From Ischnura elegans (lineage: Eukaryota; Arthropoda; Insecta; Odonata; Coenagrionidae): a stretch of DNA of 64,000 nt. How positions within the stretch are numbered: the stretch's first letter is position 1; each line of letters starts with the position of its first letter. The notes beneath the pieces were generated by a model. The model worked only from the letters and a program-made list of their open reading frames with translations, was not told the DNA's origin and searched no databases. The stretch lies in the NCBI RefSeq assembly GCF_921293095.1, contig NC_060251.1:97946566-98010565 (forward strand), written 5' to 3'. A program made the translations under genes and the position numbers. Shown one piece after another: positions 1 to 12,900 of the stretch.

Positions 1-2250
1 AATTTCCCCCTTCCTACAAAAGGTTCACCAACCTTGTTTGACCGTACTAATCCTTTAATTTTCCGCAATGATAGCGTTTAGCAGTGTGTATGATGGTGGA
101 AGCACTTGATACAGATCAGACACCCATTGGTTCATTTGCGAGATATTTAGATTATGATTCGGAAGACCTGCGATTCCATAGGAGAGACAAACAGATTTCA
201 TCAATACTGATTGCTATGTGAAATATTTTTGTACCCAAAGTGTAGTCAAAAATCACCGACGTAAAGGGGGGAATGAGATTGAAATGCAGATTTTGTATTT
301 CGCATGATGAGATATAAATATAGATCAAATTTTAAAATTAATCAGGCGGACTTTTGAAGTTTACTTAAATAGTCTGCATAAGTTACCTCATTATTGTTAT
401 CGTAAAAATGGCGCTGGAAGTAAAATATAACTTTGCCTGCCTTTAGTGGCATTTAACTCTTCGCTTCTAATCAAGAATTGCAAGGACTACCTCTCGTTTC
501 AGCGGACTTTTCACCGCCTCTCATATATTCTATCTAATCATCGTATTGAAGGACCATTTGGACTGGAATACGCTCACTAAACTAAAGGCGATTTTTTTTA
601 CTACTATTATTACGCCACTGTCGATCATAGGATGCTTGTTAAATTCGGGGATGCATAAGACGGGTCAACAACCTCGATCAGTTACATATGAGCGGCTAAG
701 GATTTTTCCTCTCAAATAGCCTATTTAAATTTAAAAAATTAACAGATTATATTCGCGCAGGTCAATAACCTATCCACGGACAAGTGAGCGGTAACCAAAG
801 GATTTCTCTGTTCAAACAGCCTAATTTAATCGCGAGTTTAACAGATACGCACAGTTCAATAAACTATCCAAAGACAAGTATAAAGTTATGTTCGCTCGTA
901 TTAGGAAGCATCGAAATTGAAATTTCATCAAAATATTGCCAATTCCAAGGGAAGAGGAGTTACGATCCAACTGCCAAGTAATAATCTTCCGTTTGCCATC
1001 AATTTCATCTCGCCCTGACCAATTCGCCCTTATCTTCTTTGAACGTGTTGCACTGTAAAGGACTTCCGACATAGAGCCACGTACAGCATGGGGCGATTTC
1101 CTCGGGAAAACAGCTGTCTCCCCCGCCACTTCCGCCAGCCTAAATACAAAGAAGCGACACAGATAGAGATTTCTTCGTAGATAGTGAATCGGCTGTTTCC
1201 GAGAAAAACGCCGACTCCCTAAGCAGGGCACGAAACTGGATTAAGATGTGCACCAATCCTTCAAAGGCCACTCTAATACGAGTGCCTATTTAGCGAGGAC
1301 ATATTACTCTCTACAATTAGCCCCTAGATAATTTTCCTGCAGTGGAGATCACATTCCAACAACTGGAATAATAATTACAATCCACATCCTCGCACAGTTT
1401 TTTATTTAAAAATTTTCCGTTACTACCTTGACTCACCGATTAAGACGGACAAAAGTAAATGCCATCACATTCAGATAATCGTGTTAAAAATGTCGCTGAC
1501 AGTGTGAAAAACCACAATGAAAATGTAAATGACTCGCCATAGAGAAATAATATATACACACTAGCTGATATTAGTCCCAAAATAATATTTTACCTCAAAA
1601 TTTATATCACGCAAGTGTCAATGACAGTTACATTGCTAAGCTTTGTTTTTTTTTTGAGAGAAAATTTGCATTCGTTCCAAATTTTCGAATAAATTATACG
1701 GGCATTCCACACAAAAGCAAATGTACCTCCAACATCTTGTCTTACCAAATTTGTCTCCATATCATTTCAAGTTATTAAGAGCTTACGAAAAAGCATATCT
1801 ATGTTGCTCATGTTATAAGAAGACATTACTGGGTAAGCAATAGGTAGGTGAATTATATAATAATGGAATCAAGCCGACGTAGTCTTTGACAGTGATCCAA
1901 GATTTTGAATAATTGAGAACGCGAAAAAAAAACCTTCACCTGCTACTGTTGACTACTTACTTCACCCGGCTACAGTAGTGGTTACAGATTACATACTGGT
2001 TAAAAATCGTATTTTCTGTCATTTATGAGAGTCTACACCAGCTAGTTTTTACTACGGCCCCTTCGTTAAATATTCATCATCCATCATCTTTCAAAAAAAT
2101 CTAGCTGTAGTTAAGAGGCAATTAAATCGGTCTTGTTACAGCATATTCTAAAGAACGGTATCTTAAAACAGTTTTAAGTTATAACGAAAGAGTGAACATG
2201 AAAAAAAACAATTAAAAATTATGTTGGATTAAAGGAGTGTAGAGTAGAGT
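1..2250. other. No gene recognised
   Basis: AT-rich sequence with only short chance frames. I see no tRNA, transposase or reverse-transcriptase signature. A frame on the minus strand at 821-1231 (136 codons) resembles no family I know and has no composition that suggests coding. The end near 2250 is set by the presumed 3' tail of the LINE to the right. Confidence 0.5.
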
Positions 2251-4100
2251 AAACTATTCATCATGGTTGACAATTTTATTTTCACAGAAACATTCAAATT
2301 TATAATAATAAATAATATAATAATAATAAATACCAATAATGTTTATTAAGGGTATATGCCCAATTTAGAACAAAACATGAACATTTCTTTCAATATAACT
2401 CTTAATAATTAATAAAAATATACTTGAAATATGAAGTTTTACATGAGAAAAGGAGCACTAAAATATGAATTATAATAAAACAAAAGATATTGCTCAAATA
2501 GCATGAAGTCAGACGATATTCAACAATGATGAAGTACACTTAAGTATGGAATGTCTATCGCTAAAAATATCAATATTACCAATAATCTGGCAATCGAAAA
2601 TGTGGCATTTATTGGGATCAATTGAATTATGGATGGACAGTTAATAAAGGCATTGCATAGATTATAGCAATAGCAATTCCGCAAGATTACGTCGAACACG
2701 AAGTGGATTTAAATTCAATACCTGCATTGTTCCTGCATGTGGGACATCATGTATTGAATATCCAGCATAATAATTTACAATTCTTAAAAATTAAATTAAA
2801 AAAGAAGAACTTTGTGCTTTCACATTAATATTTAATCACGACCATGGTTTCAACGTTAGACGTCATCATCGGGGTGATGACGCCTAACGTTGAAACCATG
2901 GTCGTGAATAAATATTAATGTGAAAGCACAAAGTTCTTCTTTTTTAATTTAATTATGAATCGCTTTCACCAAGTTACGCCTCAAACAATCAATTTTAATT
3001 CTTAAAAATTTCTCTTGAACTTTACTAAGCTATCAATATAAATTTTACAATGTGGATGCCAAACAATGGAATCACAATCTAAAATTGGAGGAACTGATGA
3101 TATATGCAAGTTTTTTTTCATATTAATGTCATTGAATTCATTAGTAATCCTAGTAACAAAGCCTAACATACGAAAAGACTTACTAACAAGAGATGAGATG
3201 AGGTAACTAAAAGCTATGCGTTCATCAATAAGAACCCCCTAATTACATCTGTTCTTGGGATAACTTCACCATGATGGAATAGTCAAATAGAATGGGAGAT
3301 TTTTTTATGATGAAAGGAGATTGCACTACATTTTTTTATATTTATGGTCATAAAATTTTGAGCACACTAATTTTCAATAGACATAAATTTAATGACATTC
3401 CTGTGGGTTCTTCACTGCAGTAAATATTTTTAATGTCATCGGCATATATTAAATGTGGAATAGGAGAGATGGCACAGCTAATATCATTTATAATAATAAA
3501 AAAATAACTGGCCCAAGATGAGAACACTGAGGAACTCCTGAACATACATCAAACAAATGTGAGGAAGTAGATTTAACTTTTACTAATTGTTTACGACCAA
3601 TAAAATAGCTTTGGAGCCATCTCTACATCATTCCATTTATACCCAATGAGCTCAATTTATGTAAAAGAATGAAATGATTCACTTTATCAAAAGCTTTTGA
3701 AAAATCTGTATAAATGGTATCGATTTGGTAGCCGCTGCCAAGCCCTTCAATGAGGTACTCGGTGAACATCTTTAAGTTAGTTGCAATTGTCATGCCTTGC
3801 CTGAAACCATGTTGTTCTGGCACCAACATATTTTTTAACAATGGTGCCAATCTGTCAACTACAAGGCTTTCCAACAATTTGGCTATAACACACTGAATCG
3901 AAATGGGACGGTAATTAGATATATCACATTTATCATTTGAGTTATAAATAGGAACTATGTAACTTGAATTTAGGATATCTGGGAAGGTACTCTCATTGAA
4001 TGATAAATTAAAGAGAATACAAAAAAAGACAGTAATTTCAAGCAATATCTCTTGTACTACTGAAGTCACGATTTCCCGCGAGCTAAAATACAGAAAATAT
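2250..4100 (-). mobile_element. Degenerate non-LTR retrotransposon, RT and C-terminal part
   Basis: Minus-strand translation at 3623-4069 gives a reverse-transcriptase fingers/palm segment with the motifs SNYRPIS, HGFRQGM and YTDFSKAFDKVNH. Further 3', at 3348-3545, it continues as a catalytic LIYADD motif preceded by FIINDI. At about 3020-3240 there is the C-terminal region common to jockey/CR1-type LINEs (GVLIDERI, then LGFVTRITNEF and WHPHCKIYIDSL). Several frame changes and stops separate these pieces, and the endonuclease and 5' part are missing, so this is a dead 5'-truncated copy. The AT-rich stretch at 2250-2790 is taken as its 3' untranslated region by position only. A hairpin element is inserted near its 3' end. 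The exact clade is uncertain. Confidence 0.8.
2793..2996. mobile_element. Foldback insertion with 14-bp target duplication
   Basis: An almost perfect inverted repeat covers about 2796-2958, its arms meeting near 2874. The 14-bp word AATTCTTAAAAATT occurs on both sides (2779-2792 and 2997-3010), which marks the insertion as a unit in the LINE 3' region. Each arm, read outward, carries a motif like (C)GATGA, a short stem, GAAA, the palindrome ACCATGGT and then CGTGA. The same arrangement recurs in other hairpin insertions here and in the PLE at 20.5 kb. There is no coding capacity. I infer a non-autonomous derivative of a Penelope-like element. Confidence 0.7.
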
Positions 4101-4564
4101 TATTTTAACGATAAGTACGCAAAACTTTATTCCATTGATTTAGAAACACTCCAGGTTAGCATTATCTTTTTTAGTTTTCACCATTTGTAAAAAAAATCCC
4201 GAGGAGGTAAGTGGAATGATTTACGGAAATGATTACTATGTTGAACCGACAAGAAATATACACTACCGCAGTCTCGTGGACCAATCCACATCACTTGATA
4301 ATATCGACTGGTCGAATAAACCACTTTCGTTCTATAAATCATCCTGTTGAAGCTTAAAAAGTTGTAACTTTTGTTAGTACAACATGAATTCAAGATCCCA
4401 TTAAGTTGCACCTGATTCCATCTCATTTGAAGTGAAAGCTTTACTTCAAAATAAATTTAAAAATCCGTTTTAACTTAATGTTACAAAATTCTATTATTCG
4501 TGGCACCACGTGGGTGTTTTTTTTATTTAAGTTAAATAAGACATTTCTAAATTTAAACTGAATT

Positions 4565-4660
4565 TACTTTCACAAGACGCGTTTCGTTGCCACAACAACA
4601 TTCTCAATTGCATTCACAAACAAGGATACTCGAGAACACTAATGTAACAACGAAACGCGT
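4565..4660. repeat. Imperfect inverted repeat with hairpin motif
   Basis: The segments CAAGACGCGTTTCGTTG and CAACGAAACGCGTAGT face each other about 55 bp apart. On the minus strand the left arm reads TTGAGAAT, stem GTTG/CAAC, GAAA, palindrome ACGCGT, then CTTGTG. The bases before and after this module (TGCAA and TTGTG) can pair with wobbles. It is a relative of the foldback insertions at 2.8, 6.9 and 48 kb, but I find no clear flanking duplication. Confidence 0.45.
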
Positions 4661-6229
4661 AGTATTAAAATAAACTCGTGAAAATGTTTAAATATCTTAC
4701 TTTACCAGCAAATTTAAAAAGAAAACAGTTGCATAGTAGGCGCTTGGCGAGACCGTCGAAAAAAAATTCCTAGATCAACTTGATCAAGAAGTCGTGTCTG
4801 CTAGAGCGAGGGGAAGAGAAGATAGATCCGACAACAACGCGGGCTTGCCCTTGCGCGCTCATCGGGAGAAAGGCCGACTTGAACGGGTCAAGCAACCTAT
4901 TCCTTGTGACCCCACTTGTCAAGAAGGTAGGGAAGTTGACGTCTTGAGGTCATGAGAAATCCCAACGAGGGAGATCAACGGCCAGCCAGGCGCTGACTGC
5001 TGGAGCTCCCACGGCCCACGCCTAATGACGACCACTCGGAGAAAAGTCGTTGAAACTTTTCATTAAATTTAGAGTCGTTTAAGTATTTAAGAGTACCTAA
5101 CTATTACCCTAGACTTGTCCTGAAGAGAGCACATTCAGGCAATGTGGGGATCCAAATCATAAATTATTAAAATTTAAATTATAGACTCATTATAATGCGA
5201 TGGAATTGTAAAATAACGATGTTATCACTCTTTCATGTGACCTCATTTGTAGTACGCGGCTAGTGTACGGGGCCCGAAAATCGTAGATACTGAGGCGAGA
5301 AGCAAGATTTGATCAACATTACTACGATCAAGATAGCAATAAGTAAATTAATAAGGCATTTACAATAGGAAATTCTAACCGATGGAAGGAAAAATTTTAT
5401 ATTTCATCTTTTTTCGGAAATTTCAAGAGGAATAATTTGTACCTGATGCTCAAGATACAATAAGAGCCTAATTTTTACGGTAAAACCTGTAGCATGGATG
5501 AGATTAGGGAAATAAGACTGCAGAATATATATTTACCGATATATTTATGATGTTTTTACCGCATACAGCAAGGAAACGTAATAACTGCTATAGTTTAGAC
5601 CTAGGTTGGCTTCACTCGGACTAGGAAAAATAGGCTCTACAGGTATAGTGAATAACTTATTATATTAGTAAATACTGACGTACTGTATGACATTTTTGGT
5701 ATGGTATACTCGACTATAAATCACTTAATGCGCTCACTAGTAGTGAAAAGTTTAAAATATGACTTTGCTAACTAAGAAAGGCCTTATTCGGTAATTTGTC
5801 ATCGTAAGAATTGTCAACATATTTTATTAGCAATGCTGCGTAGACCTTAAGTAGTCGACCAAGAGCACAGGCTCTGTAAGGCTATACCACGGAGTATGTA
5901 TATACACTTACTCTATGGTATTACTAAGGGAGATTCTGCGAAGTAAATGTAGAACATAAAGTGCGCCGGCACAAAATAATCACGAAAAAATTAAAAAGTA
6001 GTGTGGTACAACGCCAAATTACCAAGGGAACACAAAAACTGGATTGGCGAAAAACCTGAGTACTTACAAATGTTCCTCACGAAATATTTGGTGTAACTTA
6101 ACCCATGTTCATTCATTTAATCCAACGTTGCCTATGTGATTTCGATATTATAAAATGAAAAACAAAGTCTTAAAACCTCTAGCCATTTAAAATAAATTAG
6201 GAATAATTCCCGAAAAAAACTGTTTTGAA
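4661..6229. other. No gene recognised
   Basis: The first 450 bp (about 4740-5060) are more GC-rich than their surroundings but hold no long open frame. The rest is AT-rich with chance frames only. I see no RNA gene or transposon end. Confidence 0.4.
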
Positions 6230-6760
6230 GAGTCAATAATAATTCTCGGACTACAGGGGTTTTTAAGGGTTCGTAAGGTTAATGACCTAGCCAAGGGGAC
6301 TGCATAGAGTAACCCCAATTCAATCTCATTGAGTGGCTAATTTCTGTTGCCACTTCTGTGGCTTTAAAATCTGATTCCAAAAATGTCCGCGGTGCGGTAA
6401 TGATTTCAATGCGATCCGCTGTTTCCATTATTTTGCAGTAAAATGATTTCAAATGCAAGGATTAAAACGACTTTGATAAGAGCACATCAACATGCATATA
6501 AATTTCGGTTAACAATAATACCTTATTTTCCGTCAATATCGAATTACTTTGTCCGTCAGCGACGCGAGTGGCGACTTCTGTAAACCCATTTAAATGCGCG
6601 ATGGTTGAAAACACATTTAGAGGCCAACTTGAAGATCCTCTTTTGTAATATTCGTGAAGCGTGTAATATTAGCGCAGAGGCAACTTTGTGGCAATCAAGG
6701 CCGCACTACTATTAACTGCCAATAATCTTCATACAATGGCCGAGGTTTCGTATCGAGTAT
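6230..6760. repeat. Dispersed repeat K, copy 1
   Basis: This stretch matches 55120-55520 and parts of 62960-63720. Shared words include TTTCTGTTGCCACTTC, CCAAAAATGTCCGC, ATTTTGCAGTA and TCCGTCAGCGACGCG. The copies have diverged by scattered changes and small indels. No open frame is shared. The family has no visible terminal repeats and its nature is unknown. Two of its copies lie next to tRNA-Ser repeat units. Confidence 0.5.
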
Positions 6761-6814
6761 TGATTTAAATAATTATGCGCTTCAATAATAGATTAAATGC
6801 ACAAATCGGGAAGC

Positions 6815-7348
6815 AGTGTCGCAGGTAGTGGGGGGGGGGGGGGTTTGGGGAATACCCCCCCACCCCGCATAGCTCTGAGAAATTTAAAGTTAACTCCATT
6901 TCACTTGAAATGAAAATACACAACCCTGGAACTTTTCACCGGAAAATTATTTATTGGTACGACGCGTTGTATTATTTGGTACTTGAGAATGACGCCTCAG
7001 CGTCGAAACGTGTCGTACCAATAAATAATTTTCCAGTGAAAAGTTACCAAGGTTGTGTATTTTCATTTCAACATGGATTTTCACATAGTAAAAGCCGAAT
7101 CGATTGATTTCTCCATTTCAATATTAAAATTACTAATAAAAGAGTGGAAGGATTAATAAAAATATCCCTTAAAAAGACGTAAAAAAACACCATTTTGAAC
7201 CATTTATATCAAACATTTTTACTGGTGGCGGTCCCCTATAACTCCTGCTTGCCCTGCAGTTATACCATACCCCCCAGACCCCGCAAGTATTAGTGGCGCC
7301 GAAACCCCCCTAGCCTTAATTCCTAGTTGCCCCCCGGTCAGGAAAATA
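6815..7348 (+). mobile_element. Non-autonomous hAT-like element (family G), interrupted
   Basis: The ends read CAGTGTCGCAG on the left and CTAGTTGCC.. on the right, matching the family whose better copies begin CAGTGGCGCAGCG and end AGCTGCGCCCCTG. The middle shares AATAAAATATCCCT and CCATTTTGAACC with the copies at 38909-39185 and 61182-61484. Flanking octamers TCGGGAAG and TCAGGAAA are related but not identical, fitting an old insertion. Poly-G and poly-C runs lie just inside the ends. A 207-bp hairpin element is inserted at 6904-7110. Confidence 0.6.
6904..7110. mobile_element. Foldback insertion with 10-bp target duplication
   Basis: Arms of about 65 bp face each other around 6990. The decamer CTCCATTTCA flanks the unit (6894-6903 and 7111-7120), and related hAT copies lack this segment. 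The right arm (+ strand, about 6978-7027) reads TTGGTAC, TTGAGAAT, stem GACGC/GCGTC, GAAA, ACGTGT, C, then GTACCAA. The outer heptamers TTGGTAC and GTACCAA are perfectly complementary, so three helices can form as in a minimal hammerhead. Two core positions differ from the CTGANGA consensus. Confidence 0.7.
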
Positions 7349-7801
7349 CCTCTACATATTCCCCCGCCATCTGCCTCAATAAGCGTTGGCGGGGGGCAAT
7401 AGGGCGCCAGCTGTTAATAAGAAAAAGGGAATGCGCGTCCTAAGATCCACCTAATACTTATTACCAGGAAATACAGCGAGGTTCTAATATGAAGCCATGT
7501 ACCATGTTTGGAAGATTAATAGGTTGAGTAATAAAAATGAAGAAAATAATAATTTGACGGAGCTCGGCGCGAAGCGAGTATAATCTTAAGAGCAATGCCA
7601 TTTTAATGTCAAGAGAATATGGCATGGTGCAAGGTTGATAGGGAGACAGTAAATCATCTAGTCACAGATTCCGTTTCAACAAAAAATACGTTTTTAAAAC
7701 GCCGAAATTACCCTTGCGAAAATTGTGATTATCAGGAAAGCAGATACCTATGGAATGCACAGAGAATCTTAAAATTGCAGGAAAGGTTGAAACACCGCTA
7801 A

Positions 7802-7907
7802 AGGCCGTTTTACACGAAGCACGGAATTGCGCAGGTTAGAACTGCATTAATTTCTAAAATGGCGTGGAATTTCGCGAATGCATGAACGAAATTAGAAAAG
7901 GTTATTA
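7802..7907 (+). repeat. TTAA-type MITE (family B), left fragment
   Basis: Starts with AAGGCCGTTTTACACG and continues colinear with 28486-28590 (TTGCGCAGGTTAGA, ATGGCGTGGAATT, ATGCATGAACGAAATTAG). The right half is absent. It is a truncated member of the family whose full copy is at 28486-28712. Confidence 0.65.
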
Positions 7908-9990
7908 TTTCAGCACATTTCAGGAGATCTGGCGGTGTAAACCCATTAGTCGTGTCCCCCACCTGACTAATAAATAGTAGCAATCAAATTCCGTCTGTCC
8001 CCTCCTCTCTAAATTCCTTTACGAGGTCTTAGATTTGATTCAAAAAAATAAATCGTATTATCCCTAACTGAAAACCAGGATCCCTTAAGGTGTGAAGGGA
8101 AATTATTTTCTTATCTAATTTTTAGCAGTAGCGTATGAGCCGATGATTCCGAAAAACTTTTCATGTTTTCGAATTAACACTTATTCGCAACTTCACATCC
8201 CACAACATTGTAGCAAGTGGCACGATGGCGGAAAAAATAATGATTTAAGATGTTCACAGGCACACTTAACTCCCCGCCCCTACTCCAACTCACCCAAAGG
8301 TGAATTCAAATACAATGTTCGACATTGTACCAAAATACCATCTATTCCCCTCCGGTCAAACGCTTTCAGCTGAGGATCAAGAAATCGCGCGCCCAACATC
8401 AAGCATCGAGCCTGGCGGGGAGAAATACTAGGTGAATTAATATATCACAACTATAAATATATATTTTTTTGCCATTACTCTGTGCTACACTCTAATAGAT
8501 AACGAAATCTTGGGGATAGATTGCACGGCGAATAGAATTAGGAAGTCACTTACTCCGGGATTTTTTTCCGTGAGTCAAGAGTAGAAGATGTCACATTACC
8601 CCTTTGCCTGACCCGTATTTGAACCCTGGGCACCTCCTTCAATAGCTATTATTTTCTCAATTAATTTACAAACAATACTTACTCATTCCTGAAATGCATA
8701 AAGGGAACGTCGTCTTACTCATCCCAACCTTCCATGCGAACGCTAAAAAAAATCAAGTAAGCTTCTCGGTCACTTTGCCAAAAATGAACGGGTATTCCAA
8801 ATTTCGTCAACCCGGCATTAGTGAGGCTCTCTAATCCGTGACTTCTTAGTTCCATCGATACTATTTGGTTAGTTAAGTCCAGTACATGTGCCCGTATGGA
8901 CCATTACTACAGGTAAGTGCTGTCGAGCGTGATTGAAGCACTGATAAAGCAGGAGCATGCCCTTTCACATATCACCCTAGCGTAAAAGTCATCAAAAGAT
9001 AAGATGTTACTTGGAACTTTGTTGTGTAGCGAATATTTCCAGGCCACTTCATAACATTAAATACGGTGAACACAAAAAATCCAAAACTCCAGTAGTTTTA
9101 CGTCGATTCAATGTATATAAAACTAATTGCATCACTAACAAGAAAAGTAATTCCTCAAATAACCATTACGATAAAATGCATGAGGAGCAGGTTAACCAAC
9201 GGGCATGGCCTATGCTAGGTGAGAAGGAAGAACAATACACCCATTTCCAAATGCGAAAAAAATACATTTACACAACCATTTTATATCCACGATAGTTTTG
9301 AAAGTAATTTTGACTGAGTATGGTGAGGTAGATTACGGCTGATAATAATACCTTTCGCGAGGTCTGTGATTGAAACTAAAGTTCACAAACTTTCCTCCCG
9401 TTTATATAGTACGTATACCTTCCCGCCGCTTTAAACATCACCCAGTTTTGCATGCATCTACATACTATCCCGCAAGAAGCCTCAATGGGCGTGTGGCGGA
9501 GGCGATAATTTATTAGATCTATGCATTAGGTTCAAATGAAACCCATTAATACATCCATTAGCAGACACTCCTGCGGCGGACAAGTTAGAGTTGGACAAGT
9601 CGACAGCTCGACCACTTCCAGATGATTGTTGACGCAATCCGTAAGGAGGACAGGCCTTGACGCCAGTAGTCTCCCCCATACCGACTGCGCCATGAGGGCA
9701 GAAAGGGTCTCGCTTTGTTCGACGCGCCAAATAACCCATGTCCACGGATTTTTCGATGGCAGTAATATTTGTCTACAAAAATAATTCAGATGCACGCGGG
9801 TAATCTACGTGAAAATAATCTATAGCATAACCAAACAGCATTTCAAGCCACTAAATGCTGCAGCACACGCTATTTAAAAAAACAGCACAACACACATCGG
9901 CTTTCATCAAAGTCCAATCCTCAAGTGGGCTTCAGCACGTGAAGAAGTAAATTTTCCTTTGCTTTACCCCACGTTTATTCCTTAGTTCTC
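7908..9990. other. No gene recognised
   Basis: Only short frames. One point of note is a box-B-like word GGTTCAAATAC on the minus strand near 8625, but it lacks a foldable cloverleaf. The frame at 9011-9295 (94 codons) resembles nothing I know. From about 9480 the GC content rises toward the next region. Confidence 0.4.
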
Positions 9991-12900
9991 CCGACGACAG
10001 CTTCACAGCATCATCAATCCACCGACCTGAAACAGGCGGCGGCGACGCCGGCGAAACTATCGTCCGAAGAGCAATCATTACGAGGATAAAAACCCGAAAT
10101 ATTCACTTTTTCACAATTTAAATCCATGAATTGAGAACGGAACTCTTGGAAAATAAACTACACTTGGCCCTGTTACTCCGCGCGCGTGCACGAAGAGCAA
10201 ACGGAAGTATTCGTCCCTGGCTGGACACCTGTTGCACCACCGCCGAACCAGAAGCATAGGGCCACCCGCGATGGATGAGTGTGGATCTAGTCATGAATAT
10301 CCAATTTAACGGCGAACATGCACCAGAAACACAGCCATCCACCGAGAGAGGCGAAGAAGAGAAACTCTCTTCAAGACGAGAAGATCCCAGGTTCATTTCC
10401 GCGAGGTCGCGCCGGTGGAAGCTTCCTTCACTCAGCCGAGAGCCCGCCAAAGCTATTGAAGACAAGATGGACGCCTCGGCAGGAAGGAGCCAACGGCAGG
10501 CTGCCCACCTCACCAAGGGGATGGAAGGCAGAGCCATTATGAACCTCTTTCCCAACCCCCCACTCCGACGCTCAGGAGTCATCAGAAATTCCCAACTTCC
10601 CCTCACCTTACCTGCCTGCCTACCTCCGGTTACGATTCCATCGAGGCAGGCTGAAGAAATGAGCAACAATATTTGAAGCAATCGCTCAATATAGGAAACT
10701 GGTAATTACTCTCTACAGCAAAGACAATTAAGAAGCAGTCAAAAGAGAAGCTGAAACAAGAGATAAAACACATTCGACACCGAAGAGAGAATTAGCCGCA
10801 AGAAAAAATGTGGCTGCAAATGAGTTCATAGGCGAGCAAGCGGACCTTAAGAATTTATTTCTGTGAAAGAAATAAAACTGAACCCTTCATCCTTAAGAAG
10901 TGTAATCCTCCGAACCTCTTGTAAAAGATTAAAATTAAGAGAATTTACAAATAGCAGAAAGAGAAACATTGGAAGGGAAGAAATATTCCGTTATTACTCA
11001 AAATACGAATTCTCAATCCACGAGGAAAATTCTAATCATGCTCAAACCAAACGAAACTTTCAGCACATCCATAGCACTTATGAAATTTGGCAAATGATCA
11101 CGTCACCAAAGGCAAAAAAAAAATTGCACTTTTCCTCAACGGTCCACGCCACGTCCAAGACTGATATTCGAAGAAATCGTGCCCTGCCACACTCCCTTGA
11201 GGGACGCCTTGTAGACGCAAAGAGGACGCCGGTCGCACGCTTTCCACGAGCGCACAATCACGCACACCAACACACTCAGACCACATCCCGAACACCCACT
11301 CCTATCCCCCCCACACTCTACTCCCGCTTCCGTCACTTTTTTTTAACAGATGGCATTCCTTGGTGACCTCACGGCCTTCCACAATGCGGGTTCCCCTTTG
11401 GAAGAGGGTGGGGGGATCTGTAGGAAAAGTGGAGGAGAGAGTGTGAATAAAAGGACGAGGGAAGAGAATCAAGGGAAATAATAAAGAGTGCTTCGCCTAA
11501 TTAAACCCATGGGAGAGAGAGAGGGACTATGGTGTAGTTCGGAAAAGACTTCGCTGAGAGCGTCGGCAGCGTTCCGGAGAGTGGCCACGGCGGCGTCGGA
11601 TTCCGAGGGACCTCATCACGCACCGAAGAACCTCCCCCCCTCCCGCCCCACTCCCCTCAAACCCCCCACCTCACCTGCCTCACAGGTAACCTCAACCAAC
11701 CGCCAGATTCCCTCCACTTTACCCGAGCCCAGAGTGACTTGGAAAAATCACTGAATCATGGGAGGAAATGGAGGGGAATTTTCGAATTTTGAAGAACAAG
11801 ACTACCAACGAGTAGAGAACTTAGAAATCTTGATGGGAGCACGATTCTAATCTAATATTATGCTATGAATAAGTCTATAACACCGCAAATTGAACATAGG
11901 TCTCTCAGATACACAATAGACCATTTTAATTAGGACAAGATAAACCACAGGATGCCATTATAATCCATATTTGAAAAATAAAAATAGCTAAATACGTGTA
12001 TGAACCTGGACGAGGATAAAACGTTGCGAGATAGAAATTCCTTTTCAATGTGGGAAGAAATGATCGTACTAGACGGAATAACATCCGACCATCTTTTGAG
12101 TGTTTTGAAATGCCAAATCTACCATCCCGAGTGCAAGCTACAAAATGTTTTAAGACATAACAGACCATCTACAACGGTTTTTTTAAATTCACCGATCGTA
12201 AGCCATGCCGATGAGTTGAGAACCTCGGGGAACTTTTGAAAGGGGGAGAATTTCACGAAATTCAAGTCTTTGATTCTCGCAAAGAACTGAAACCAGGTAC
12301 ACGTGACCACAAAAATGAATACACCGAGGAAACAAGTACAAATCCTATCCCATGCCTGGACCTGCAGAGTAATATCGAATTTAATAGAAGGTTGTTTTAC
12401 TACTCACGGGATCTCCATTGCTCCTTTCTGCTGAAAATCCGGTCCTAAAGAAAATCTCCACGGAACACCGTCAAAAAGATTTCCACTGTTTCCACGATTC
12501 CGTCGCCGGCAGGATGATGGGCGTGGGAGGATAAATTCCACAGCGGTGGGCTTCGAGAAGACTGGAGTTACGTTCACTTCCTTTCCCCATAGACACCATG
12601 AGTCCGCCTCGAAGAATTGCCTACCTCACCGCGAAGATGCCCGCTCGTGTACGTCGTCTCGCAAGAAAGCCGGCAGCGCGATCTCGGGGAACCAGCACGG
12701 CAGCAGCGCGCCAAGTCGACGCTCGGGAAAGTGAACTGGAGGAAGGGAGTTTGGGGCGGACGCCGTGCAGGGGGAGCCAGCGTCTACGTCCGCGCAACGA
12801 AACAGATTTGAATTCTCGCGAGGAGGGGGGGAGGGAAAGAGAAAGACAAGACGAAAAGACGGTTGGGAAGTTTGGTGCCCGGGGCAGGGGGAAGGTTAGG

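Noticed and set aside
8560-8645. tRNA-like box B on the minus strand (GGTTCAAATAC)
   Set aside because: No foldable cloverleaf or box A at the right distance, and no match to the SINE family.
10118-10681. 187-codon minus-strand frame
   Set aside because: GC-rich DNA opens frames on both strands here; the product is low-complexity and unlike any family.
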